A DNA stretch of 23,859 bases from Candidatus Thorarchaeota archaeon (GTDB lineage: Archaea > Asgardarchaeota > Thorarchaeia > Thorarchaeales > Thorarchaeaceae). Below the pieces are notes generated by a model. It saw only the letters and a list, made by a program, of their open reading frames with translations. It did no database searches and was not told where the DNA came from. Within the stretch, counting starts at the first letter, position 1. The number at the start of each line of letters is the position of its first letter. The stretch is from assembly GCA_016840965.1 (NCBI GenBank), contig JAEORI010000216.1:1-23859 (forward strand), read 5' to 3'. The position numbers were made by a program, and so were the translations under genes. This document shows, one piece after another, positions 16,148-23,529 of the stretch.

Positions 16148-16362
16148 TTTTTGTCACCTTTTAGAACGTATTTACAATTGTAACTATACAAATAGATAGA
16201 TAAATTGTACTTAACAAATTTGCCAGGTGTGTTTACAAATCGTAATGCTAAAGAAATATGAGCTTATGCTTAAAGTTACAAAACGGAACATGGTATTATT
16301 TCCAATAATTTAGTGAATTCTAGAGGGTAGGAAGCATTTCCAATCTTGATTCTTAGGACTTG

Positions 16363-16377
16363 TTTTTTTTTTTTTTT
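16363..16377 (+). terminator. T15 tract, possible archaeal poly-T terminator
   Basis: Fifteen consecutive T residues on the plus strand. Archaeal intrinsic termination depends mainly on such U-tracts and does not need a hairpin, so any transcript entering from 15876-16362 would be expected to stop here, just before the importer promoter. Alternatively it is only a rigid promoter-flanking tract. Confidence 0.4.
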
Positions 16378-16382
16378 AATAC

Positions 16383-16392
16383 TTATATTATC
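16383..16392 (+). promoter_or_regulatory. Probable TATA box of the amino acid importer operon
   Basis: CTTATATTAT is the best TATA-like element upstream of the binding-protein gene, about 90 bases before its TTG start. It would give a leader of about 60 bases containing the AGGAGGA site at 16461-16467. Sequence-based guess. Confidence 0.4.
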
Positions 16393-16477
16393 TATTTTTG
16401 ATGAAAACCCTTTTCAGCCAGTTTGAATTAAGGTTCAAGGTGAATCATGGGATTCGCAAAAGGAGGAAATGTAAAAA

Positions 16478-17266
16478 TTGTCAGAAGCCTCTGGCAGAGC
16501 GATGATGTCCGTCTTGTTAGTGGTTGGTCTTGTCATCGGATTCGGAATTGGTTATATGCTTCCTACTATAACCACTCCGCGAGATGATTATGACGTAATC
16601 ATGGAAAGAGGTACTATCATCGTAGGAACTAACTCGGGTTGGCCTCCATTTGAAATGGTCAATACAACCACCAATGAATTGGAGGGATTTGATATTGACC
16701 TGGCGCAATTGGTGGCGGACTATCTTGGAGTGACAATTGATTGGGTTGACATGGATTTTGATGCCTTAGTAGGTGCTTGTCAAGCTGGATCAATTGATAT
16801 GATTGCATCAGCAACGTTCATTACAGAGGAACGTTGCGCGGTTCTACAACCACTATGCTGGTATATTAGAACAAATGAGGTCATTGTTGTCAAGGCTAAT
16901 TCATCACTTGAAATCGATGATCTCACTGATCTTATCGGATCTGATGTTGGAGTCCAAACAGGAACTGTTGAAGATGAAGAATTATCAGATATCGCTGGCA
17001 TTAATGTTGTAAGATATCCCCTCGTTGAAACAATGTTCCAAGACTTGGATGCGGGTGCACTCGATGCTGTTTACGTAGACGAGCCGATTGTTGGTCTCTA
17101 TAGCACAGTTTACAGTATCAAAATAATATTCACAGTAACTGCACCACCGACTGCGTTCTATATAAGATATGGAAGTGACAGACTTTCAGGAGCAATAAAC
17201 AGCGCAATTGCTGAAGGATTTGCTGATGGAACAGTTGATGCATTAATTGCAAAGTGGTTTGGGTGA
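16478..17266 (+). CDS. Polar amino acid ABC importer substrate-binding protein (family 3)
   Basis: 262 residues. A membrane anchor at about 10-29 is followed by the mature domain, which opens GTIIVGTNSGWPPFEM (45-60) and has GFDIDLAQLVADYLG at 70-84, the classic binding-protein family 3 start that contacts the ligand carboxylate. SIDMIASATFITEER and the C-terminal ALIAKWFG are also typical. It binds an amino acid (glutamine, histidine, arginine or cystine type) outside the cell. The anchor has no lipobox cysteine. TTG start with a strong AGGAGGA site 11 bases upstream. The first permease gene begins six bases after its stop, with GGTGA overlapping that stop, so translation is coupled. Confidence 0.95.
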   Translation: MSEASGRAMMSVLLVVGLVIGFGIGYMLPTITTPRDDYDVIMERGTIIVGTNSGWPPFEMVNTTTNELEGFDIDLAQLVADYLGVTIDWVDMDFDALVGACQAGSIDMIASATFITEERCAVLQPLCWYIRTNEVIVVKANSSLEIDDLTDLIGSDVGVQTGTVEDEELSDIAGINVVRYPLVETMFQDLDAGALDAVYVDEPIVGLYSTVYSIKIIFTVTAPPTAFYIRYGSDRLSGAINSAIAEGFADGTVDALIAKWFG

Positions 17267-17272
17267 TATTGA

Positions 17273-17965
17273 GTGCAAGGAGCGCCGGGGCTTTTCGATA
17301 TCCTAATACTAATTATGATAAGAGGACTCCCGACGACTCTTGCGCTCACCCTTCTTTCTTTATTCGTTGGCTTCTTCGTTGGCACTGGACTTGCTTTAAT
17401 GCGTGTGTATGGTCCACTTGAATTGAAGTGGATTGCTATTGGTTATGAGAAGATATTCAGAGGAATTCCATTACTTGTTCTCCTATTCATTTTTGGAGCT
17501 GGATTGCTTAGTGCCTTTGCTTGGGCTGGTTCTGCATCTAATGCTTTATTCATAGCCGCTGTGTTTTCACTTGCTCTGAGAAGTGCCGCATATCAATCTG
17601 AGATATTTCGTGGGGCGATACTATCTGTTGATCCTGGTCAAATGATGGCTGCTCAATCCATTGGTATGAATACATTCCAAGCAACTCGAAGTATTATCCT
17701 GCCTCAAGCATTTCGACTCTCATTACCTGGATGGGCAAATGAATACGCAGTCGTCATTAAAGATACATCATTAGCTAGTGCTTTGGGTGTGAGTGATTTA
17801 ATTTATCACGCTCAAGCATTCACCTGGGATTATCCTGCTCTCTTTCTTGGAATCATACTTGTTGTAGCGATTATCTATTTCGTGTTTACATATCCAGTTA
17901 CAAAGTACCTCGGTGAAAGTATGACATTGAAGCTCAGACAGCTAGGACTTGGAGGTGGAAGATAA
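17273..17965 (+). CDS. Polar amino acid ABC importer permease (HisM/GlnP family), subunit 1
   Basis: 230 residues, normal for the family. About five helices. Motif FRGIPLLV at 62-69, and the EAA coupling loop with preceding signature [20 protein letters not shown] (106-125) then [20 protein letters not shown] (126-145). It forms half of the membrane channel, with the second permease encoded two genes downstream. GTG start six bases after the binding-protein stop. The ATPase gene begins two bases after its stop. Ligand specificity cannot be inferred. Confidence 0.94.
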   Translation: MQGAPGLFDILILIMIRGLPTTLALTLLSLFVGFFVGTGLALMRVYGPLELKWIAIGYEKIFRGIPLLVLLFIFGAGLLSAFAWAGSASNALFIAAVFSLALRSAAYQSEIFRGAILSVDPGQMMAAQSIGMNTFQATRSIILPQAFRLSLPGWANEYAVVIKDTSLASALGVSDLIYHAQAFTWDYPALFLGIILVVAIIYFVFTYPVTKYLGESMTLKLRQLGLGGGR

Positions 17966-17967
17966 CA

Positions 17968-18735
17968 ATGGTCGTTTTAGACGTACGAGATGTTTGGAAA
18001 TCATATGATACACTGGAAGTACTAAAGGGAATATCATTTGATGTCGCGGAAGGAGAAGTGAAGGTTGTCTTTGGACCAAGTGGATCTGGGAAAAGCACTC
18101 TTCTAAGAGTCATCAACATGCTGACACCCCCTGAAAAGGGTGAAGTGTTCCTTCGTGGACAGAGCCTGATGGATCCGAAAGCAGACCTAAGCAAACTGCG
18201 TTCACGTATTGGTTTTGTTTTCCAGAATTTCAATCTCTTTGCGCATCTGAAAGCAATAGACAATGTTAGCATAGGCCCTCGTCTCGTTTTAGGTAAGACA
18301 AAAGAAGAGGCTGAAGAAGATGCGCATAAGGCATTAGAACATGTTCGAATGTCCGACTGGAGTCATCATTATCCAGCCCAGCTGAGTGGAGGTCAACAGC
18401 AACGTGTTGGAATAGCACGATCCCTTGCGATGAATCCAGATGTGATTTTATTTGATGAACCCACATCAGCACTTGATCCAGAGTTAATAGGTGAAGTATT
18501 GCAGGTCATGCTTGACATTGCCAAAGAGGGAACGACAATGGTCGTGGTAACCCACGAGATGGGATTCGCTCGTGCTGTTTCAAATGAAATGATCTTCATG
18601 GATGGTGGGATAGTTGTCGAAAGAGGTACACCACAGCATTTCTTCAAGAATCCTGAATCTGAGAGAGCAAGGTCTTTTCTCCATAAGTTAGAAGTCCTGT
18701 ATGGCCAAGCAGAGGACGAAAAGAATATTGTATGA
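17968..18735 (+). CDS. Polar amino acid ABC importer ATP-binding protein (GlnQ/HisP type)
   Basis: 255 residues. Walker [10 protein letters not shown] at 36-44, Q-loop Q86 (FVFQNFNLF), signature LSGGQQQRV at 139-147, Walker B VILFDEP at 159-165 and switch H196 ([10 protein letters not shown]). All catalytic residues are intact and the length is that of GlnQ. It drives import through the two permeases. ATG at 17968 with GGAGGTGG at 17951-17958, inside the end of the permease gene. Its stop overlaps the next start by four bases (ATGA), the mark of a tightly coupled operon. Confidence 0.96.
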   Translation: MVVLDVRDVWKSYDTLEVLKGISFDVAEGEVKVVFGPSGSGKSTLLRVINMLTPPEKGEVFLRGQSLMDPKADLSKLRSRIGFVFQNFNLFAHLKAIDNVSIGPRLVLGKTKEEAEEDAHKALEHVRMSDWSHHYPAQLSGGQQQRVGIARSLAMNPDVILFDEPTSALDPELIGEVLQVMLDIAKEGTTMVVVTHEMGFARAVSNEMIFMDGGIVVERGTPQHFFKNPESERARSFLHKLEVLYGQAEDEKNIV

Positions 18736-19514
18736 TTGGAGGAATCCAGCTGACGACTACATCAATCAATCATGATATTGGAATGCTTCAGGTAGAGAGA
18801 TACATCCCTGAATTGGTTGATGGTTTTGTAATGATGATGTGGTTGTATGCATTCGCGCTCTTTATGGGTCTAGGGCTTGGAATAGTATTAGCGATAGCTA
18901 GGCACTATGGAGGTCCTGTAATTTCAAGAATATCCACAGCTTATATTGAGTTCTTGAGAGGTACACCTCTTGTGGCTCAGGTTCTGGCTGTCACGTTCAT
19001 TCCTTATGCGTTAAATATTTGGTTGGAATCACAGGGTCTACCGCCACTTGATTTCTCATGGCGATTAACTTTTCCTGACATCTTTGGAGTCACGCGGATA
19101 TACTTGGACACAAGAATCCTACTTGCCGCACTTACTTTAGGCTTAAATAGCGGTGCATATCAAGCGGAATTTTTCAGAGGTGCACTATCATCATTATCTG
19201 CTGGGCAGACACTCGCTGCTCAATCAATAGGCATGACGAAAAGACAGGAAATTAGGCATATTGCATTACCTCAAAGTCTTAGGCGTGCGATACCTGCTTG
19301 GTCGAATGAAGCAGTCTATCTCCCAAAATATGTCACAGTGGTCTACTTTGTAGGCGTTCGAGAGCTATTTGGAGCTGCCAAATTAATAGTCTCACGAACA
19401 TATCAAGCACTCTTTGTATTTGGCTTGATTGCAATCATCTTTCTGATCTTGATTACCACGATATCCTGGATTTTGGACACTCTCTACAAACGGGTAAAGA
19501 TACCCGGAGTTTAA
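18732..19514 (+). CDS. Polar amino acid ABC importer permease, subunit 2
   Basis: 260 residues. Same family as the first permease: [11 protein letters not shown] at 73-83, then [20 protein letters not shown] (142-161) and [20 protein letters not shown] (162-181), the EAA loop. The N-terminus is about 30 residues longer than in subunit 1, and a loop at 97-125 is also longer. The two permeases should pair as a heterodimer. The gene overlaps the ATPase gene by four bases. After the stop comes the near-palindrome ATTCAACTTGAAT (19515-19527), and a T-rich stretch near 19601-19617 (GTTTTTCTACATTCTTT) that could end transcription. Confidence 0.94.
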   Translation: MIGGIQLTTTSINHDIGMLQVERYIPELVDGFVMMMWLYAFALFMGLGLGIVLAIARHYGGPVISRISTAYIEFLRGTPLVAQVLAVTFIPYALNIWLESQGLPPLDFSWRLTFPDIFGVTRIYLDTRILLAALTLGLNSGAYQAEFFRGALSSLSAGQTLAAQSIGMTKRQEIRHIALPQSLRRAIPAWSNEAVYLPKYVTVVYFVGVRELFGAAKLIVSRTYQALFVFGLIAIIFLILITTISWILDTLYKRVKIPGV

Positions 19515-19600
19515 ATTCAACTTGAATCTGGAGAAACATCGGATTTAGGAAAAACTCTATACGATTATTATGGCGCGTTTTCAGTCTAACAGGGGGAAAG

Positions 19601-19617
19601 TTTTTCTACATTCTTTA
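19601..19617 (+). terminator. T-rich stretch after the amino acid importer operon
   Basis: GTTTTTCTACATTCTTT is the only U-rich run between the importer and the next operon and could work as an archaeal poly-T terminator. No hairpin precedes it. Confidence 0.3.
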
Positions 19618-19620
19618 AAT

Positions 19621-19660
19621 TGTATACTATAATGCATACAAATGTATACTATTTGTACAC
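19621..19660 (+). promoter_or_regulatory. Phased GTATAC-type repeats upstream of the small membrane protein pair (putative operator)
   Basis: Four related hexamers occur at near-helical spacing: GTATAC at 19622, GCATAC at 19634, GTATAC at 19644 and GTACAC at 19655 (steps 12, 10 and 11). TGTATACTAT is repeated exactly at 19621-19630 and 19643-19652. The cluster lies just before a TATA-like TTATATT (about 19671) and the TTG start at 19714, where archaeal activators or repressors bind. Confidence 0.5.
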
Positions 19661-19713
19661 ATAATTGAGCTTATATTCAATATATTAGAAAAAAGACCTA
19701 GGGTGAGGAACAA

Positions 19714-20025
19714 TTGTCATCGCGTGACATCCAAATGGAAACAAGTGCAGATATTCTTTCTATTGCTTCCAGATACATTGTAGTTAGTGTTCTGGTAATT
19801 GCAGTAGGTGCAGTTTCAACAGTCTATGCAATCCTTGATTATCTTGTTTACGGACTACTTCATGGGTTGTTTTTAGTATTGGGTGGATTCTTCCTTGGTG
19901 TTGCATTCATTATAATCGGGCTCTTCATTGGAGCTTGGGGTCTATACTGGATGCGAACAGAAGGCAAGCGTCTACGCAAGAGATTCGAAGGCAAAATTGC
20001 TAGTGCAGGAGGCACGAAATCATGA
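19714..20025 (+). CDS. Small two-helix membrane protein, first of a paralogous pair
   Basis: 103 residues: a polar N-terminus (1-18), two long hydrophobic helices (about 20-43 and 49-78), then a basic tail RTEGKRLRKRFEGK, which by the positive-inside rule should be cytoplasmic. It aligns without gaps to residues 58-119 of the next protein: R20, S25, G32, V37-Y38, Y43 and AWGLYW at 74-79 match R58, S63, G70, V75-Y76, Y81 and AWGLFW at 112-117. I do not recognise the family. TTG start with GGTGAGG six bases upstream; its stop overlaps the next start by four bases, so the two are translated together and may form a complex. Confidence 0.8.
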   Translation: MSSRDIQMETSADILSIASRYIVVSVLVIAVGAVSTVYAILDYLVYGLLHGLFLVLGGFFLGVAFIIIGLFIGAWGLYWMRTEGKRLRKRFEGKIASAGGTKS

Positions 20026-20405
20026 AACATGCTGAGAAGGAGATGAATGTTCCAAAACCAGAAACTCCAATACTAGAAGAAGAGAAACCAAAGGTCAAAG
20101 GTGAGAAGCCGCCAAAGATACGAAAGGTGAAGACCGTAACCTGGGAAGATGTTACTCAGAAGGTCTATGATCGTATTGAGTGGTATGCTACAAGGTTCAT
20201 CATCATGTCAACAATAGGCGTAGTGATTGGTTTCATCGCACTGGTCTATGGTGGAATTGCCTATGTCTTCACTTCAGCTACATTGGAAGATGCAAGTGTA
20301 TTCTTGGCTGTATTTGTAGGTGTAGGTGCAATTGTAGCCTCACTAATTCTTCTAGCCTGGGGATTGTTCTGGCGAAAGAAAGTCGAGATACGTAACATAT
20401 TCTAG
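20022..20405 (+). CDS. Small two-helix membrane protein with charged N-terminal domain, second of a paralogous pair
   Basis: 127 residues. The first ~57 residues are highly charged and proline/lysine-rich (PKPETPILEEEKPKVKGEKP at 11-30), then WEDVTQKVYDRIEWY, two hydrophobic helices (about 58-84 and 92-116) and a short basic tail. The membrane part is a paralogue of the preceding protein at equal spacing, so the pair arose by tandem duplication and the N-terminal arm was gained or lost. Family unknown. ATG start within ATGA. A strong 14-bp hairpin follows, 33 bases after the stop, so the operon ends here. Confidence 0.8.
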   Translation: MKHAEKEMNVPKPETPILEEEKPKVKGEKPPKIRKVKTVTWEDVTQKVYDRIEWYATRFIIMSTIGVVIGFIALVYGGIAYVFTSATLEDASVFLAVFVGVGAIVASLILLAWGLFWRKKVEIRNIF

Positions 20406-20438
20406 TTATGCCTAATTCTCTGTCGTTTCTACTTTCCA

Positions 20439-20478
20439 CAGTTCTAGTGTGACTAGTTCTTACTTCACACTAGAACTG
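20439..20478. terminator. Bidirectional terminator between convergent operons
   Basis: CAGTTCTAGTGTGA (20439-20452) and TCACACTAGAACTG (20465-20478) form a perfect 14-bp stem with a 12-base loop. The right arm contains the TAG stop of the minus-strand ABC permease (20470-20472). It sits between convergent genes, so it is placed to stop, or protect the 3' ends of, transcripts from both sides. Confidence 0.75.
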
Positions 20479-21345
20479 CTCCAGTGCTCCTTTTCGTCGT
20501 ACAAAACGCTCAGTGTACCGAAACATTAGAGCGCCAACTGCAAAGAAGATGATGTCCAGAATTATTAGAGCTACAACTGCTTGTGCGACGCCCTGATAGG
20601 CAAGTCCATTCATCAGGAATCCTCTGAATGCTTCAGTACTCCAAGTGAGAGGAGATGCATTAGAAACGTATTGTAGTATGGGTGGAAGTACAGAGATTGG
20701 ATATGCCATTGGCGCGACTAGTAATAAGCCACTGGTTATGAATTCCACAATCATCCACCCTTGCTTAGCTAAAAGGACTATACATGTTATAGCAAATGCA
20801 ACACCTTGGAGACCTATTATAGCAAGTGCGATAATGCCGAGCGCTGGAAAAATACCCCACAAGTTCAGCGAAACACCAAAGAAAATTATCGCAGCTGAAA
20901 GCTGTAATATAACACCTAGCCCTCCATGTTGAAGGTTGTGCAACATAGACCCCCAAACCAATGTACTTCTGCCCATTGGAGTTGTCATCAGCGTTTCTAA
21001 CGTTCCAGCATTCTGTTCTCTTCTTAGTGAGAAACCTGTACCCCACATCAAACTGATGGTCAATCCGATGACCGATGTTCCCACAGCAATGTACGTCACC
21101 CAATCCAAGGTGCCAGCAAGATCATTGAGTACGATTGATTCAGAACCTCCAGCTACTGCAGAGCCAGTAATGAGCATTGGGATGAACCAAAGGAATGGCA
21201 TGACGATAAACCAGAGCACACTCAACGGATAGCTCAACTCAATCTTCCATATGTTGATTGAAATTGCCCATGCAGCTCTAGCTTCTGATCTTAGACCTTT
21301 TCTGGTCCACATTCTTTGAAAAGCTTCACTCTCTTGGTAGTTCAT
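20470..21345 (-). CDS. ABC-2 type exporter permease, second subunit
   Basis: 291 residues with about six hydrophobic helices in the ABC-2 (DrrB/NodJ-like) arrangement. After a cytoplasmic N-terminus and first helix (IELSYPLSVLWFIVMPFLWF) comes the signature loop SLRREQNAGTLETLMTTPMG, where the conserved GTLE-LxxTPM helix contacts the ATPase. The ATG directly follows the TAA of the upstream permease gene (no gap), with GGAGGA inside that gene's end. With the other permease and the ATPase it should form an exporter of a lipid, drug or polysaccharide-like substrate; the cargo cannot be told. It ends inside the right arm of the shared terminator. Confidence 0.92.
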   Translation of the reverse strand: MNYQESEAFQRMWTRKGLRSEARAAWAISINIWKIELSYPLSVLWFIVMPFLWFIPMLITGSAVAGGSESIVLNDLAGTLDWVTYIAVGTSVIGLTISLMWGTGFSLRREQNAGTLETLMTTPMGRSTLVWGSMLHNLQHGGLGVILQLSAAIIFFGVSLNLWGIFPALGIIALAIIGLQGVAFAITCIVLLAKQGWMIVEFITSGLLLVAPMAYPISVLPPILQYVSNASPLTWSTEAFRGFLMNGLAYQGVAQAVVALIILDIIFFAVGALMFRYTERFVRRKGALEQF

Positions 21346-22245
21346 TTAGAATCCTCCCATACTTCCTCGTTCTTTCGTCCAATTCTCGCCCCATCTAAAT
21401 GCAAGTATCCCAATCGTCCAGAATCCAATGACTAGTCCTAGCATCCAAATAGATGCTTGTAGGAATGAGAATGGCTCAAACACTCCTGTGATAGCAAGCT
21501 CTCTAATCGATATGATTGCAATTGTTGATGGAACCAGCACTGCTGCATACCTTGCCGCAGCTGGTAGAGCTTGAAGTGGGTATGTTATTGGTGATAGAAC
21601 ATAGGTCATGTTCGATATCAACTCAGTTAAGACACTTGGATCTTTAAATACAAGAATCAAGCCTGCAATCAGAAAGCTGAATCCGTAGAGAGCAAAAACC
21701 ATCATGGTTAGCATAATGACTATTGGTGCCACCATTGTGAGTGCATAGGTAACGCCAAAGAGCGCCGAGGATATTGTCAACAACACACAGGCTGAGAATG
21801 TACATTGCAGTGTGTCAGAGAATGCTGCACCCACTAGGATACTAATTCTAGGTACTGGTGTCACAAAGAGTGGTTCCAAGGTGCCTGAGAATTGTTCCCA
21901 TCGGAAGTTATTGCCCACTGACCAAATGCTCTTGTCAACATATTGGTAAACGAAAACCGCAATAATTGAAAATGTGATGAAGTCTTGGAATCCAGAAAGC
22001 TCAGTGAAGTGTTGACTAGTTCCTGGTCCCGCTATCGCAATCATCATCAGTATGTACGGTGCATACCATAGGAGGGGCAGTATTCCCCAAATGAGGAAGT
22101 TCGCTGGATATCGTATTGCAATTCGTAGGTTCTTTAGTGCGAAGACCTTTGCTGCTTGCCAGTCCATAAGTCTGGGTCTAAAGCTCCTGAGGTAAACACT
22201 CTCGACAGCTCCAGACTCTTCTTGCGTTGTATCTACGATCGTCAA
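21346..22245 (-). CDS. ABC-2 type exporter permease, first subunit
   Basis: 299 residues, homologous in design to the downstream permease: first helix after AIRYPANFLIWGILPLLWYA, then the coupling segment FRWEQFSGTLEPLFVTPVPR (GTLE-xxxxTP), four further helices, and a final helix near the C-terminus ending in ENWTKERGSMGGF. The start is TTG, sharing four bases with the end of the ATPase gene (TTGA). The two permeases are clearly distinct in sequence, so a heterodimeric channel is expected. Nearby genes do not reveal the cargo. Confidence 0.92.
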   Translation of the reverse strand: MTIVDTTQEESGAVESVYLRSFRPRLMDWQAAKVFALKNLRIAIRYPANFLIWGILPLLWYAPYILMMIAIAGPGTSQHFTELSGFQDFITFSIIAVFVYQYVDKSIWSVGNNFRWEQFSGTLEPLFVTPVPRISILVGAAFSDTLQCTFSACVLLTISSALFGVTYALTMVAPIVIMLTMMVFALYGFSFLIAGLILVFKDPSVLTELISNMTYVLSPITYPLQALPAAARYAAVLVPSTIAIISIRELAITGVFEPFSFLQASIWMLGLVIGFWTIGILAFRWGENWTKERGSMGGF

Positions 22246-23234
22246 TCCTCAATCCTCCGCCCAGTCAGTTTCATGAAAACATCATCTAGAGTGGGTTCTT
22301 TCACCTCAAAGTGTTCAACTTTGACTCCTGGTGTCTGATGCATTATGTTTAGCAGTCTGTAAGCAAGTTCATACCCATCCTCTGCAGTCACAATGAGCTC
22401 AGAGTGCCCGTTTCTTTCAGTTGAGGATGCAGACATGACCATGTCCATGCTCCTAATGCTCTCTAAGTCAGGAGTCCCCACGACCTTCATGTGAAGACTA
22501 TCATAGTGTCTAACTTCTTCTTTGAGCTCCTTTGGAGTTCCTAAGCTCTTGAGCTCACCTTCGTTTATCAGAGCGATTTTGTCACATAGAAGGTCCGCTT
22601 CATGCATATAATGCGTTGTCAGCAATATAGTCCTGTCATGCAACTGGTTTCTGATGTACATTCTAAGGTCTGTCGCAAAGGTTGGGTCAAGGCCTTGAGT
22701 TGGTTCATCTAGAAGTAAAATTGGGGGGTCATGTAGAAGTGCTCTAGCGAAGACTATTTTCATGCGCATTCCGTGCGACAAGTTTTCTGCCTTCTCATCT
22801 GCTTTGTCTAAAAGCCCCATTCGTCCCAAAAGATCGTCTGCTCTCTCCTTTGCCTCACTGTTTGACATTCGGTACAACTTAGCAAAAAAGATCATATTCT
22901 CTCTGGCGCTGAGTTTCCAATAGATTGAACGCTCATTACCCTGGCATACACCCATCGATGCTCTGGCATATGTTGCCTCCTTCAATACATCGTACCCATT
23001 TACTTTTGCAGTCCCTGATGTAGGTAGAACTAGAGTTGCTAGGCATTTAATCAGAGTTGTCTTTCCAGCACCGTTGGGTCCCAAAAGGCCGTAGATCTGA
23101 CCTTTCGGAATGTCCAGTGTGACGGACCTTAATGCTTCTACTCTCGTCTTCTCGACAGGGACCACGATTGCGCGCCTTCTAATACTGATGAAGGTCTTCG
23201 AAAGGTCTTCAATTTCTACAGCGTTTTGTTTCAA
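22242..23234 (-). CDS. ABC-2 type exporter ATP-binding protein (DrrA/CcmA-like)
   Basis: 330 residues. Walker A GPNGAGKTT at 52-60, Q-loop Q98, signature LSHGM at 152-156 (H in place of the usual first G), Walker B ILLLDEP at 172-178, D-loop GLDP and switch H208. A ~90-residue C-terminal domain (about 240-330, ending PTLDDVFMKLTGR) is typical of DrrA/CcmA-type export ATPases. The N-terminus has a basic insert RRRAIVVPVEKTRV at 20-33 seen in some such proteins. TTG start at 23234 preceded by GGGCGGGAAT. First gene of the exporter operon, with a TATA-like element upstream at 23291-23298. Confidence 0.95.
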   Translation of the reverse strand: MKQNAVEIEDLSKTFISIRRRAIVVPVEKTRVEALRSVTLDIPKGQIYGLLGPNGAGKTTLIKCLATLVLPTSGTAKVNGYDVLKEATYARASMGVCQGNERSIYWKLSARENMIFFAKLYRMSNSEAKERADDLLGRMGLLDKADEKAENLSHGMRMKIVFARALLHDPPILLLDEPTQGLDPTFATDLRMYIRNQLHDRTILLTTHYMHEADLLCDKIALINEGELKSLGTPKELKEEVRHYDSLHMKVVGTPDLESIRSMDMVMSASSTERNGHSELIVTAEDGYELAYRLLNIMHQTPGVKVEHFEVKEPTLDDVFMKLTGRRIED

Positions 23235-23290
23235 CGTTTATTCCCGCCCCCAAATCGGGTGAGAGTCTAGGTGTTCGTTCAAATAGCCCA

Positions 23291-23298
23291 TAATATAC
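23291..23298 (-). promoter_or_regulatory. Probable TATA box of the ABC-2 exporter operon
   Basis: The minus strand reads GGGTATATTATGGGC, with the TATA core about 57-64 bases upstream of the TTG start of the ATPase gene. A leader of about 35 bases would follow. Assigned by sequence alone. Confidence 0.45.
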
Positions 23299-23314
23299 CC
23301 TCGGATGTGAATCA

Positions 23315-23341
23315 ACCCGAGTGAAAAGGAATCGCTCGGGT
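23315..23341. promoter_or_regulatory. Inverted repeat ACCCGAG/CTCGGGT in the divergent intergenic region
   Basis: ACCCGAG (23315-23321) and CTCGGGT (23335-23341) are perfect inverted 7-mers with 13 bases between. They lie just upstream of the exporter TATA box, with a related CCTCGG at 23299-23304. This could be a regulator site for the exporter, the divergent EamA gene, or both. Confidence 0.45.
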
Positions 23342-23494
23342 ATTAAGCCCGTTTACGTTTTGTGAGCATGCGAAACACCTACCATCGAGCGGTATCCTAT
23401 TTCTATATGAATTTTACCACCCACGTGAAAATATGATACTATCTCTTGAGTGACAGTACTGGTCCCATTTTTTGTCACTGTTTTGTCCTTCCGA

Positions 23495-23504
23495 TAGAAT
23501 ATTA
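23495..23504 (+). promoter_or_regulatory. Possible TATA box for a leaderless EamA-gene transcript
   Basis: AGAATATTAG is centred about 30 bases before the ATG at 23530, the usual distance from an archaeal TATA box to the transcription start. No Shine-Dalgarno sequence lies between it and the ATG. Confidence 0.35.
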
Positions 23505-23529
23505 GGGCACTGCATTTTCGCGACCCATA

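Larger units (their letters stand above)
15876..16362. other. Gene-poor AT-rich region between nucleotidyltransferase and amino acid importer
   Basis: About 490 bases with no firm gene. It holds the weak hairpin at 15882-15904, the possible decayed ORF at 15935-16147, and several AT-rich dyads: TTACAATTGTAA (16172-16183, perfect 12-bp palindrome) and TTAC-N5-GTAA (16233-16245). A T15 tract follows at 16363-16377. No tRNA-like cloverleaf was seen. Confidence 0.5.

Noticed and set aside
16447..16480. ATG at 16447 as start of the amino acid binding protein
   Set aside because: It is out of frame with the binding protein; the TTG at 16478 follows AGGAGGA at good spacing and gives the signal anchor.
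20180..20395. Cysteine-rich 71-codon frame
   Set aside because: An alternative frame within the second small membrane protein gene; the cysteines come from TGT/TGC readings of Val/Leu codons.
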